Assembly: GCA_003118195.1 (NCBI GenBank)
Contig: BEXV01000327.1
Span: forward strand, 71,506-135,505
DNA: 64,000 nucleotides
Direction of reading: 5' to 3'
Source of the DNA: Hemicentrotus pulcherrimus
Taxonomy: Eukaryota > Echinodermata > Echinoidea > Camarodonta > Strongylocentrotidae
Shown here: positions 48,753 through 60,700 of the stretch, piece by piece
Layout of the letters: each line of letters opens with the position of its first letter
Position numbering within the stretch: the stretch's first letter is position 1
Notes under the pieces: generated by a model
What the model saw: the letters and a program-made list of their open reading frames with translations, nothing else
Databases searched by the model: none
Told to the model about the DNA's origin: nothing
Position numbers and translations under genes: made by a program

Positions 48753-51660
48753 AGAGGGTGGTTTTCCTAGGGGGTGGTTATCCGGGGATGGTTGTCCAGA
48801 GGATAGGTGTCCGGATACGCAAGATTGCATATGCTATATTACAAGTAGAGCTATAGTAAGCTACATGGCTTACATATTTGTAAACTCTATGGAACTATAC
48901 TTCATTTCCCATTGATAGTGTTTCAACATCTAACTAAGATACTACAGGGATATTTTTATTGTTCTCTAACATGGGCTAGTCCAAGATATTGGACCATTCT
49001 GTGTCCCATATGTTACTGAGTATCATGCACTTTATAAAAATACATTACACAATATGACTGTTATATTCCTAGATACTTGGCCCGATTCCAACTATTGCAG
49101 TGTTACCAAAATCACCAGGTGCACTGGAATCTTTAGTGTGGTCGCTAATGTAATGTACACAATGCAATGGACTTGCCCACAGGGAGCAGTTTACACACCA
49201 ATATGCATCAAAGCAGTTCAGTTCCCTTTGACAGGTATGTTTAACATTTCTGTTAATTTCTTCTCTTCTCTGCATGGTTGCTTGTTTTGCACATGTGCAT
49301 TTTTTCACAAAACAGTTGGTGCCAACCGAGTGAAGGATGGTTTTGAGGAATTTGCAAAATGGCCCGTTTCTGGTCTTAATTAGTTCCATGATGACGTTTT
49401 TTAACACTGAGGTAGATCAATCTTGCAATAAAAATTGTTGAATAACCTTGAAGCCTTTGGCACTATCCCATAAAAAAATACAGAATGGCACAAGGAGATT
49501 ATTTGTGTGGCATATGCAGAGTTTTGAAAAATAGATCATTAAATTTCACTAGAAATATGAGCCAAATTAAAACACCTTGGTCATGTCAGTTTCTTTCTCA
49601 CCTTGTCATGCTACTAACAAATTGAAGGACACGAAAAGTCCTAATTTTGGACATTAATCTGTCCCCGAGACAAGGTACAAATCTAGGGGAGGTGTCAGTC
49701 TCGTCACGGGGAGTTGAGCATACACTCCAGGGGCAGTGACTGGGGGACTCCAGCCAGACGGTGCGTCATCCGCAACACCTGCCGTTTAGGGTTAGTTCAG
49801 GGATTTGGATGTCCAAATAGTAGGTAAAGGGTCAACCCTTATGCTGTATTCTTTTTATAATGTCATGCTACTTAGCTGTGATTATTGACACCTTGCACTT
49901 ATACATAATTAAAGGAATCCTCCCCAAAAAAATTATCAGAAGACTCTATTATTCCAACAAATAATTGCCATCTTTTTTGAGCCACAAGGGAATCAACTCT
50001 GTGTGAATGGTACAAGTTAACATGCTACTGGCTCCAAATAGAGAATGAAAATACATATACCTTTATTTAAAATGACATGCAATATATGAGATGAGGAAAA
50101 ATAGCTAAATGATTGAGTTATAATTTGGAAATTCTGGGCTCAAATGTCTAATTAATGATCTTTGGTAAGGCATTGATCCTCAGGCAAGTCCCTTGCTTAG
50201 GACTCTAATCATAAGGGCCTCATATTGCTTATACATGTACCTTATACATGTATGAACTCTAAGCATACAAGGCATACAGCGTATCATCTGTCCAGAGTCA
50301 GTGGGGGCTTTATCTCTGTGTTAAAGTATAGAAGTTTACACCCTTTTGGGCTCCAAAAAGACAATACCTGCCTTCTCACTTTCCAAGGTAAAACTTACAT
50401 CTATGATCTACAAATTCACTTCGAATTCTGGCACAAATTTCATTTCAAAAATCTTTCAACAGGCTGTCCATTGAGGTCTGGTGTGGAAGACTATTCCGCA
50501 GTGACACAAACCTGCAACAGGCTGATATCAAAGATAAAAGATAGCAGCCAATGAAGTCTGAAGTCAAAGACTACTCTCTGTTTAGAGGAAAGTGACAAAT
50601 CGGCTAATCAAGGAGTGTGAAAACTGGGGTTAAACAGTCGCATGGTTGAAAGACACGATTTACACGTTACAGTAGCCCGGTTAAATCCACCATATAGATT
50701 TACACAATAACCTTCTCTACTTGACGATGTATGGCCTAGAATGGATTCCAAAAAAAAATTGGTGAACAGCCATGCTCAGATATATGGCACCGTCAATAAC
50801 TTTTGAAAGAAAATAGAGCATTCAAATTGAATGGCAAGCGGGTGCTAAAAATACGATTTAGAAAAACAAAAGCCTCTATCTGCACTCTATGATATATGTT
50901 ATAATATACACACTACTCTTTTTATATTTTGTTGCTGCATTTTCTTGAGGTGGTTTATTGCTTCATGTTTAAAGATCTCTATAGATCTTCACTAGCTTTC
51001 AGACTGTATTGACGGTGACTGGAAAAATACAGGGGATATGGAAAGACACTGAGACATACAGAATGTAGAATACAGTAGATCAACATAATCAACTCATCAA
51101 CTTTACCCGGATCAAAACATATTAGATAATCGATTGCCAACGTTGGAATAATGACACAGAAAATAAAGTACAAAACACCATCTGCAAGGAATATTTGTAC
51201 AGATATGTGGAGAGTGGAGATGGTGCACACACTGTGTACAGGCTTGACCCGAGTTCCTATGACCGAGAATAAAACTGCCCTAGCCCCGTTGAGCCCCTGG
51301 AGACACAATGCCCCCGTTCAAGCCTATATAAAACCTGCATTATTACAGGCCATTGCTCATCGCACTCTGGCCTTGTTACCTTTGCAGGAAGGATGATCAT
51401 CATACTATATATGGAAACTATCCCACCAAATAGACACTACTCCTGGGTCTTACTGCCTCATTGACAGCTGCAGTTAGTTACCTGATCAAAATATGACTTT
51501 CATTTCATATCAAAAACGCGAACTTCTAATCAAAACGTACATAAGATGGAGGTGTCAAAGCAACTGTTCAATCAACTTCAAATTAGACCCTTGTTTAGTA
51601 TTGTACGATGAGCTAATTCAGGTGATTTATGCCATGGGATATCAAAATATAGAACTGTCA

Positions 51661-52022
51661 TAATAATAATAATATTCTGCTTTGATATAGCACTCTATAC
51701 AGTGACTATGTCTCTACCGGAGTAAGCACTTTACAGATATATTATTACCCCAGTCATCCAATAAAGGCTTGGCTGCACACAATGTATGCACATTCTCCAC
51801 TCACTGGGGAATGTTCTAGCCAGGCGTAATTTTACAGATGCTCACAATGCTGAGCAATTTACATTAACTTTTGCATCCTACTGGGTACCCATTTAACACG
51901 AGTGTGGGGAGTGGCTAATGTAAATTAACATCTTGCCAAAGTACATTAGTGCTGGGATGGGATCTAAACCCCATACCTTGTGATCTGCAGTCGGGTGACT
52001 TATCTACTAGACCACAATACCT
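51661..52022 (-). mobile_element. tRNA-derived SINE, minus orientation
   Basis: Read on the minus strand: a tRNA-like head (GTATTGTGGTCTAGTAGATAAG, box B-like GGTTTAGATCCC), then the central CTTTGGCAAGATGTTAATTTACATTAGCC and TTAAATGGGTACC shared with the 13778 element, ending in (ATT)n. It is the longest of the three copies (about 360 bp). Confidence 0.7.
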
Positions 52023-52499
52023 CTACATAGAAACCTCCACTAAAAGCCGGAAATAAATGTTATTTGTCGCAAAGATATGATAGAAAACGGGTTAAAGCCA
52101 AGGACGATGATGGTTCGTTCTGTCAGGCCTTGAGAATATAAAACAAGAATCATATCAGTTCATTAGATAATCTTTTAGGTTGACCACTAATCCCTTAAAA
52201 TAATTTGTATATCCTTAGAAGACATGATACCACCCCAAAAACAATAAGATCTATTATCAACCTTTCCAAATTGCTTCTTGTACAAGGTAATGGCATGACC
52301 AGTTCTCACTTTTAACTAAATTGCAAGGGATGGCGAGGTGGCGCTTGGTTCAAGTAAAGAAGCAGGTCTGAAGAGGAAGGAGAGAGATGTCTAAGACCCA
52401 GTACGGGTCAGTTAGATGAATCAGGGCGAAACGCAACAGCTGGGGGCAATATGATCTATATCAAATAGTAGAGGGCCATCATTAACCCTCTCCTTCTCA

Positions 52500-52830
52500 C
52501 CAATTCTCTCTTTCTCTCTCTCCTCTCTCTCTGTTTCCCTTTCTTTCAGTCCATCTTTCTTTGAGTCTTCCTCCCTTAATGTATTTTTCCTCCCCCCTTT
52601 CCATATCTTTTGCTCCCTATTTCACATTTTGCTATCACTTTCACTCTTTCTGCTCTTTTTCTTTTCTCTCTCTCTCTCTCGTTTCCCTATTTCACATTTT
52701 GCTATCACTTTCACTCTTTCTGCTCCTTTCTTTCTCCCTCTCTCCATTCCTCTACTGATCTCCCTGCTCCTCTTCTTTTCCTCACTCTCTTCATCTTACT
52801 CCCTTTCTTCTTCTCATATATATATTTAAC
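52500..52830. repeat. CT-rich low-complexity block with a 70-bp duplication
   Basis: Long CT-rich DNA in which TCCCTATTTCACATTTTGCT...CACTCTTTCTGCTC occurs at 52614 and again at 52684. The overlapping Ser/Leu/Phe-rich open frames here are artefacts of composition. A similar CT-rich block is at 57300-57470. Confidence 0.85.
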
Positions 52831-53498
52831 TCTTCTATCATCTTACTTTTAAAGAAAGTCTTTAATGCTTTATGAATGGTGTCCACCCAAGCTCCTATTA
52901 TACAATCATTTTCTTCTTTCTTTTATACCTTCACTCCCCTGTCTTCCAACCCCTTTCTCCCTCCCTTAAGCAAGGAAATGGGTGGTTGTGCATGGTTGCT
53001 CACCTGATTACAAATTTCCACCCCTGCTTAACATGCATGCTTCCTCTTCCGTGTACATGTACCTCAAATAAAATTTCCTCTTTCCCTTCCCCCCCCCCAC
53101 TGTACTTAGATTTCACGATAGGGGCCATGTGAAAGAAAGCTTTGAAATATTGTCAGATCTGTCACACACATGCAGGTCTGGTGAGATATCCCCATGGCCA
53201 ATTTACCAAATGTTTAACTTCAACACTGGACCTATCGCTCAACTTAACCAGCTTTTAACTATAATGCCAACCCTACCCTAAACCTGATGTTAGACCTAAA
53301 TGCAACCTTAAGACATAACAGCCAACAGTTCCTCTCAAGAGTATATACAGGTATCTAGAAAGTTCTGTCTTAAGTGACCACTTTTATAATACGCATAGCT
53401 TGCCAAATCAGCTGCACATCATGTACATGTACAAACCATGAAAATCTATTAATAACAATGAAGTACAAGTTGAAGAGGGTTAGCATATTTCTTTTCCA

Positions 53499-53994
53499 TT
53501 AGGCGTGTCTGCACTATCTCGAGATTGCCAAATATCCAGCTATTTTGAACTATCCCGATCGAAAGCTATCCAGCTATTTGCGTCTTCACTAGACCGAAGC
53601 AGCAAATTAGCTGGATAGTTGGTCGGGATAATATCCCAAGATATCTCGGTCTTGTTTGCGGTTTTCCGTGTTTACTCGAGGTCAGTGGTTGTACTAGCGC
53701 GCTGAGCGGTATAGATCGCATGTGCGAACCGGAAATCGTTGTGCATTATGGGATCGGGATATTTGACTCCCCACTTCGGTCTAATGAAGACGGTCGCAAA
53801 CTATCCCGCTAGTTCGGAAATAGTGAGATATTTTGCAAACTAGACCGAGATATCTTGGTATATTATCCCGTCCAACTATCCAGCTAATTTGCTACTTCGG
53901 TCTAATGAAGACGCAAATAGCTTGATAGTTTGCGATCGGGTTAGTTCAAATAGCTGGAAATTTGGCAATCTCGAGATAGTGAAGACGGGCCTTT
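53499..53994. mobile_element. Foldback element, copy 2 (intact; arms about 150 bp)
   Basis: The left arm, from AGGCGTGTCTGCACTATCTCG through GCCAAATATCCAGCTATTT, ATCCAGCTATTTGCGTCTTC and GGATAGTTGGTCGGGATAAT to CCAAGATATCTCGG (about 53655), is the near-perfect complement of the right arm (about 53840-53994). The centre is GC-richer and contains GTGCATTATGGGATCGGG. No ORF of note. It is 496 bp and would fold into a very long hairpin. Confidence 0.9.
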
Positions 53995-54790
53995 TGTGTG
54001 GCCTCAATGTCCAGCACCTGGAAATATGCTTAACCCCCTAGAGCCTTGTACAAATGTTATGTAACAGAATAATCATCACATCCTTTATTACAGTACCTTG
54101 GGCATAAATACTTTGGATGTCTGGGGGGAAAAGGTGCATGTGTACCTATACCACCGTCCTGACGTTGCCCGAAATAAGTCAGCTGTTAAGACGGCAACAG
54201 CCACTGGATTAATATGAGATTAATATGAGATTAAGATAGAATTGGAACATCCAGAAAAGTTTCTATTAAAGACCTTTGCTCAAGATGTGGTGTACATGAC
54301 TTATACATGTACCTACAGTACAACAGGTGGGCCTATATGAACATCACATTTGTAATCAATTCAGACACAGTATTGGAGTCTCTTTCTCAAATAATGTAAC
54401 AAGCAATTGCATTCTAGTTTTCTCCATCAAGACAAAATTTGATTCACTTGCTATTTGTATCCTTTATTAATAATCCAATTCCCATCTTCATCTAGATGTA
54501 TTACACTCCATGAATATCTAATTCTCACCTCGAAAAGAAAAAAGAAAAAAATCTAATTTCCTTTTCAATTCAATTTAGGATAATGGACACTGATTGTCTG
54601 AAATTCACTTCCAGTCTCCGGAGCTGATGCAATGATAAGAAATATCTTGTGCACAAGGTGACTGTTCCTATAAAATTAGACCAAAAAGGGAAATAAAATC
54701 CTGACCCTCTACTCCAGAAGTTGCAATGCTGGCTCTAAATTGTCTGCAGCTATTATTTGGTTAATTTGGAGAAACAGCTGCATGCCTGAA

Positions 54791-57700
54791 TCACAGATTC
54801 CCGTTGATCACGCCATCAAGACCGAGCAGTTCACTCCGGAAAAGGTACTTGGACTTTTCCGGCAAATTTCTGGCAGCGGCGGACAGGTCCGAAGAGGGAG
54901 TTTGTGTTGCCAGATTGAGAATACTGCTCGACAGCTCTGATATGCTAATATCAAGATCGGTTGTACGGACCAGAAGCATTTTCACCATCTTCGCTTCTTG
55001 ACACTTTGCCCAATCAAATGAGTAACACAAACAGGCTGGTACACAAATGGACAAATGCAGACACAGACACACAGAACACATGTAAGACAAGGGACCAAAA
55101 GACAATATTTAACAAAGGCTCTCACTGATCCAAATACTTGCACTATTGGGTACTTACCAGAGTAGAGTCCGGAGTTTGGGCCCTCATGCTTACTTTCACC
55201 TCATGCTCTTTACAGCTAGGCACTTCAATGGGTTCTGTGTGGGTGAAACTTAGAATATTGACACCTAGAGAGAGATAGACACACAGAGAGACAGAGAGAG
55301 AGGGAGGGAGGGGGCGCAAGAGAGAGGAAGGGGAGAGAGATGCAGGAGGAAATGGGAGATAAAACAGGAATAAAATATGTTAAGTAGCATTCTTTTTAGA
55401 GCATCAGTCGCAAACCTAAATTCTGTGAGTCAATTATATGTTCATGGTGGTGCAGAGCTGTTGCTATATTTGGTTCGAAAACATGTTTGATCATGATTAC
55501 AATCCTTTCCATAAAAAGCAATCAAACACTGTACAGGATTTGATGAAATAGGATTTCGTTTTGAAATCAGCTATCATATCAGGAAACACTTTATGATACA
55601 TAGAAGTTTGGTAAGCTCCCTAAAATAAAAAAATCTGTTTGGATTTCTTGAATTATGTTGTTTCAAAAATGTGTATGTCTAATTCACTTAATAGAGAAAG
55701 TGAAAAATGTTTGTATTATACGGTAGTGAAGGGTTTTGATGTGTCTGAGCTTGAGTATCAGCCCTATGATAATGTTAACTGAATATTTCAAAGAAACAAA
55801 ATGAGAAAAGAAGGGATGAAACCTAGTTGTGAATATACAAGCTCAGAAGTTTAGTTGATCATAATGAACCTGGATAGTAACTTTTTATCCAACCCTCATC
55901 AAATATCTCTCATGAAAATTCTGTTTGACTTCTCAAGTACGAAGTGTCACTACCCACATGTACACCAGCTGGACTGCTGGAAATTTTATATCTTTTCCAA
56001 TCTTCAATACTGAGAAGCGGGGTCTTAAAAGCAAAAGGTTTTCAAAACTATCCTTCTGTCTTGGGAAACTGATCAATGAAGAGTGCTGAAGGCTGTTGAC
56101 ATGATTACTCACAACCTAATAATGTAGATCCAAACAACCACTGGCACAATGTTGAGAGGAACATTATCAAAACAAAACATCCAAACTTTTCATGAGTCAT
56201 TCTTACCGGCTTTGAGCCAGGGAAAACATACGTTGCTCATGCACCACATTTTCTCTGAGAGCGTCCCAAGAGAATCTGCCAAAGTTTGTCATATCCTATG
56301 TTCCCACTTTCTGGAAGCTACGTTTTCAAGGCCTTTATCAAAATGGTTTCTACTGACACTAGTTATTCCAAATTGTAAGGGTATGTGTTATGTAATGTGC
56401 CTGTAAACAAAAATGAAACTACCAGGGCACCAGAAGGGTACAACAAGGGTGACAAGAGGTACTACAAGGGTATCATGAGGGTACTATGAGGGTTCTACAT
56501 GGGTACCACAAGGATACTAAAGGGTACATCAATTATACTATAAGGGTACTGGTTACTACAAGGGTACTAAATGGTATCAAGAGGGTACTAAAAATGGTAC
56601 ACAATTGTATCAAGAGAGTACTACAAGGGTATTAGATGGTTTCATAAGGGTATTACAAAAAACATAAAGGTACTCATGGTATAATAAAGGTACTCATGGT
56701 ATAATGAAGGTACTTCAGGCTATTTAGTGAGAAAAAAATAATAATTGAATGCAAAAATAACCACTGTGTTGAAGCTATTCTAACATTGTAGCAATTTGAT
56801 TTCTATTTCCTTTTTTTCTCTCTGATCAAAATGTTTAGATTGTTTGGATTTTTAGTGTCTAATAATCAATTGCTACATTTACATTGACGGTTTATCAATT
56901 TCCATATTATACTTCATGATCCCGATACAATTTCTCCACATTTATCCTTGATTTAGAACAGAGAATTAATGCCTATTTGGCTTTCAAAAGATAACTTGAA
57001 AGTACCTGTATAAACGATGGCCATAAAACGTGATATTTTGCCAAGCAGTGGTGTATGTGAACACATGAAGTACAACATTCTTGACAAATTCAGCTGGGTC
57101 GTTGTGACACATGTGTCATACATGTAGCGTCTCTAGAGGGGGCGTGTTAAGTTCAGCAAGGGGCCAGCTACTACATGTTTTGACATGACCAATCAATGTC
57201 ACAGAACCTGAGGTCTCTCCAGCATTGCACCAGGGGACAGTGAGTCCTCTTAGATTTTTCATTTTGGATTTTTGATTTGGTACAGTTTGTTAACCCCCCT
57301 TTTGTCGTTTGCACATCCCTTCCTTCCCTACCTATTTATCAAGCCATTTATCCATCCTTCTCCTCTCTCTTCCTTTATCCTACATGTACTTCTTTTTTCT
57401 TCCGTCACTCCCTTTCCTATCCATTCCTGCCCCTGCCTCTGTCTCCCCTCCCCCACCTCTCCTCTTCCTGTCATGTACTTGTGTTGGTATTGCCCTGAAT
57501 ATGCATGACGCTTTCAGCAACTTTATTTAATTTTAACTAATTTTTTAAGTCTTTTTTAATGATAAGTGGTGTAAAATAATAAATGACAAATCATTATTTC
57601 AATGTAAAAATAGGCAATTTCTTTCACATTGGTTCATTCAATAAAGGTTTGTTTTCCTTCTTCAAACTGTTCAGAAGTGTAAAATAAGATCAATTGTTGC

Positions 57701-60700
57701 CGATTTGCAGAGGAAAAACTTAATCAATTTAGAAAATAAGAGAAATTTGAGCTGTTATGGGTTAAAGGTGCAGTGTACATGTATATCCTAAATTTTCTCC
57801 TTACATTGTACCCCATTCCTAGCTAAGAGGCACCTGCAAGTTCTTACAAAAGTCTCTCCCTCTTCATTTACGTTCACATCGTGTACCTTAAAATAACTGA
57901 TCAAGAAAACCTTCATCACAATTAAGAGTCCTTAGTCATTAGCTAGCTAAACACGGAACCCAGGGCTTTTCCTTCGTGTTCCTTGGCATGCATATTAAGT
58001 CTTCATTGGAGGCCATTTGTACCTTTTTGTTTGCCCCCTGATAATTCATTCTACCGCTGGTGATATGTCAGATAGGTCTAGGCCTTATGTTTGTGTATAT
58101 GTGAGTAATGCTTTTGATAGATGCCAGAAAGGCATATGTCAAATATGGTCACACTGTTTCTATAAATGTAAAATAACAGATTGTTTCCGCAAAAAGCACT
58201 TGTCTCTCAGAGGGTCAATCGTCCAGTTGTACCAGTATTGGCTAACAGAGTCGTTGTGTTTTGGCGAAAATGAGCTAGATGTATCATCTTGTGCAAGGTC
58301 TTCTCTCTAGATTCATCAAATGATATACATGCCACAATGGTTGTATTGCCTGCAGAGGGGAAACCATGCACTTTTATGTAAGAAATATAGCATCTGCACC
58401 AAGAACATATTGCCTGCTCAGAGCCAAAAAAGCATCAATTTTATGCAAGATTGTATGATTTAGTCTCCTTCTGATTAATGGCATGCCTTACAGGTCCCTC
58501 CATGAGATACCAAGACAAGAAATATCTCAGAGAGGATCCTCCACAGGCAGAAAAGATCCTCCACAGGCAGAAAGGGTAAACCTGTACCAAAAGCCTTAAA
58601 TAATAATAATCTGGATGTATATAGCACTTAAGACGAAAAACAATCTCAGCTATTCACAAATATTCATCCTGGTCATCGGATTCATTCGCACACAATGTGC
58701 ACCATCTCCACTCCCTGGGGGTATTCCTACTATAACTTCACCGTGAGGGCAAAATTACTAACACAAAGGCTTTCATCATCCTACCAGGTCCCCATTTCTT
58801 TCCTGGGTAGGAAAGGGCAAATGTAGATTAATGCCTTAGGCATTGGTGCCATGTCGGAATGTCCTTTGCTGGGATGAATGACTACAAACCTGTATCAAGG
58901 TCCGCAACGCCTGAAGACATCTCCTTGTGGTTCTTGACGATAGACTCCCGGTCAGCATGGCGTGGGTCTGGTAACGTCCGACTCTTCCGACGCTTGCTGC
59001 CCTTCCGTCCCGTCGGGTAGCCATCAGCAGAACTGACCGATGACCTCTGTTATGATACAAACAAAGAGACAAACAGAAAAGGATAATTTTAATAAATACA
59101 ATACAAATAATGAATCAGTTTTTTGAAAAACCAGTAGTGCATTATTTCACGAGATATTCATTTTTCTCATAATACGTTTTTCGCTATGGGCAACCAGATA
59201 CATTGTATACAGAGGTCAAAGTATTCAGAGAATTGTCTTTCCTCCAGGTACACTGTACATGTTCTTATTATACTTATATACATCACAGAGATATTACCAT
59301 TTCAGTCTATTTGAAGAGCCATTTCCTTTAGTGATTACCACTTTCTACAATTCATAACTTTTTGTCGATTTCATTCACACTTTGTCCAGTCTACATCTCT
59401 GATTTTTCTGCTTTCCTCTAGATAGTTTGCTGTCAAAGGTTGGTTTGTCCTTTAAGAGGAACAATTCTGAATACATGCCCTATTTGAAGGAAACAAGGTA
59501 TGTTTTTTTTTTTAATCCAGCGAGAATCATTGTGATTTCATGAATGTATTCTAAAGTCAACTTGTATGAAACAGATCTGAAATTCCTGAAGAAACCCTCA
59601 TAAACATGAATGACATACAAAATATTATAAAAAAATGGCAAACACACTCACTGTGAGTATACAACGTTAAAGGTAAAAACCCTTTTTGGAAACGCCCCCC
59701 TCTCAAAAAATGAAATTGAAGATCTTATTACCAATCATGTGAAAGAATATGTTTTGACTAATACATGATGATAACATTTTTGCCGGAAACCGCCTACTAA
59801 TTGATATATTTGGTAAATTAGTTGATCTATTGGGACCAAGTAGATAATATGCACGAGTTGCGCACGTGTGCGTAGTTCCATATACCTCTTTCTGTGTACA
59901 GTGCTTGTAACTTTAAGAAGACTGGGCCAAATATCTTATCATTTTGATGACTCCAGAACCTTGCAGTACACACAAATACTTACATGCTACATGATCAACT
60001 TTTTCTGATCCATTCCACACCTTTTCTTTCACAATGCAATAGCATGACCAGAACTAGTCTTTATCTTTAATATGGATAATGAATAAAAAGCAATTGTCTG
60101 ATGGTTCAGGTCAAGCCAATATGTCAATCACAAGAGAAGGTCGTCAAACTTTGTCAAACATACTGTCAACCTCACAAGGAGAGCCGGAGATAATACATGG
60201 TGTGTTTTGTCATACAGATGTGTTAAAAATTGACATAACTCTGTTTTGTATTTATTCAATGAACCATGAAACTTTCCTATTTTTAAGTATTGTATTGGCA
60301 CACACTTCAAACAATGTTATTCATGTTTTCCTCTTCGATTTTGTTGGGGGGGGGGGACAGTTGTTATTATCACATCGACTCTACACACAAGTAATGAAAG
60401 AGTCCTACAACATATACAAATCTTAAGTTTATGAACTTTGTCACATTCAAGGAAGCAGGGAAATAAAAGATAATGCTAATATGCACTTATTGTTCCAAAC
60501 TCCTGTCTACCATCTGTTATCTATATAGTTCTCAAGAAATGAACCATGAAGGTGAGCTTAATGGAGGTGGAAAATTTAGGGGAAAAGGAAGAGATTACTC
60601 AAAACTTGCAACCAAAGCTTTATGAAGCATATTTCTGGTGTGGCACATTTCAAACATCTCTTGTATTCATTTCCTGTAAAAGACATTTGGAAAACATTTA

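Larger units (their letters stand above)
48066..48815. repeat. Minisatellite split by a foldback element
   Basis: Units of the type AGAGGGTRGTTGTCCT occur at 48066-48129 and again, diverged, at 48752-48815 (AGAGGGTGGTTTTCCT, GGGATGGTTGTCC). The foldback copy at 48130-48752 sits between the two halves, implying insertion into an existing array. Confidence 0.7.
40881..54790. other. DNA between genes 2 and 3, mostly repeats
   Basis: Apart from the candidate exon at 47394-47536 no coding sequence is supported. The 5' flank of gene 2 begins near 41-42.3 kb, which is somewhat GC-richer. Contents: a G-rich tract (42953-43000), a GA/GACA microsatellite (45236-45352), TTAA MITE copy 5, MITE family 2 fragments (46681, 47045), a 93-bp tandem duplication (46508-46669), two foldback elements (48130, 53499), a SINE (51661) and CT-rich DNA (52500-52830). 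The 3' UTR of gene 3 lies at the upper end; TTTATT at 54463-54468 is a possible minus-strand AATAAA. Confidence 0.6.

Noticed and set aside
49054..49407. Overlapping 109- and 112-residue open frames on opposite strands
   Set aside because: No family match, no convincing splice context, and neither frame shows exon-like composition; overlap on both strands suggests chance.
51151..51396. TATA-like CCTATATAAAACC near 51325 with an open frame beside it
   Set aside because: No coding exon or initiator follows on the plus strand, and TATATA words are common in this AT-rich DNA.
52561..52852. Overlapping Ser/Leu/Phe-rich open frames resembling membrane proteins
   Set aside because: They come from CT-rich low-complexity DNA and appear in all three frames, with no splice or homology support.
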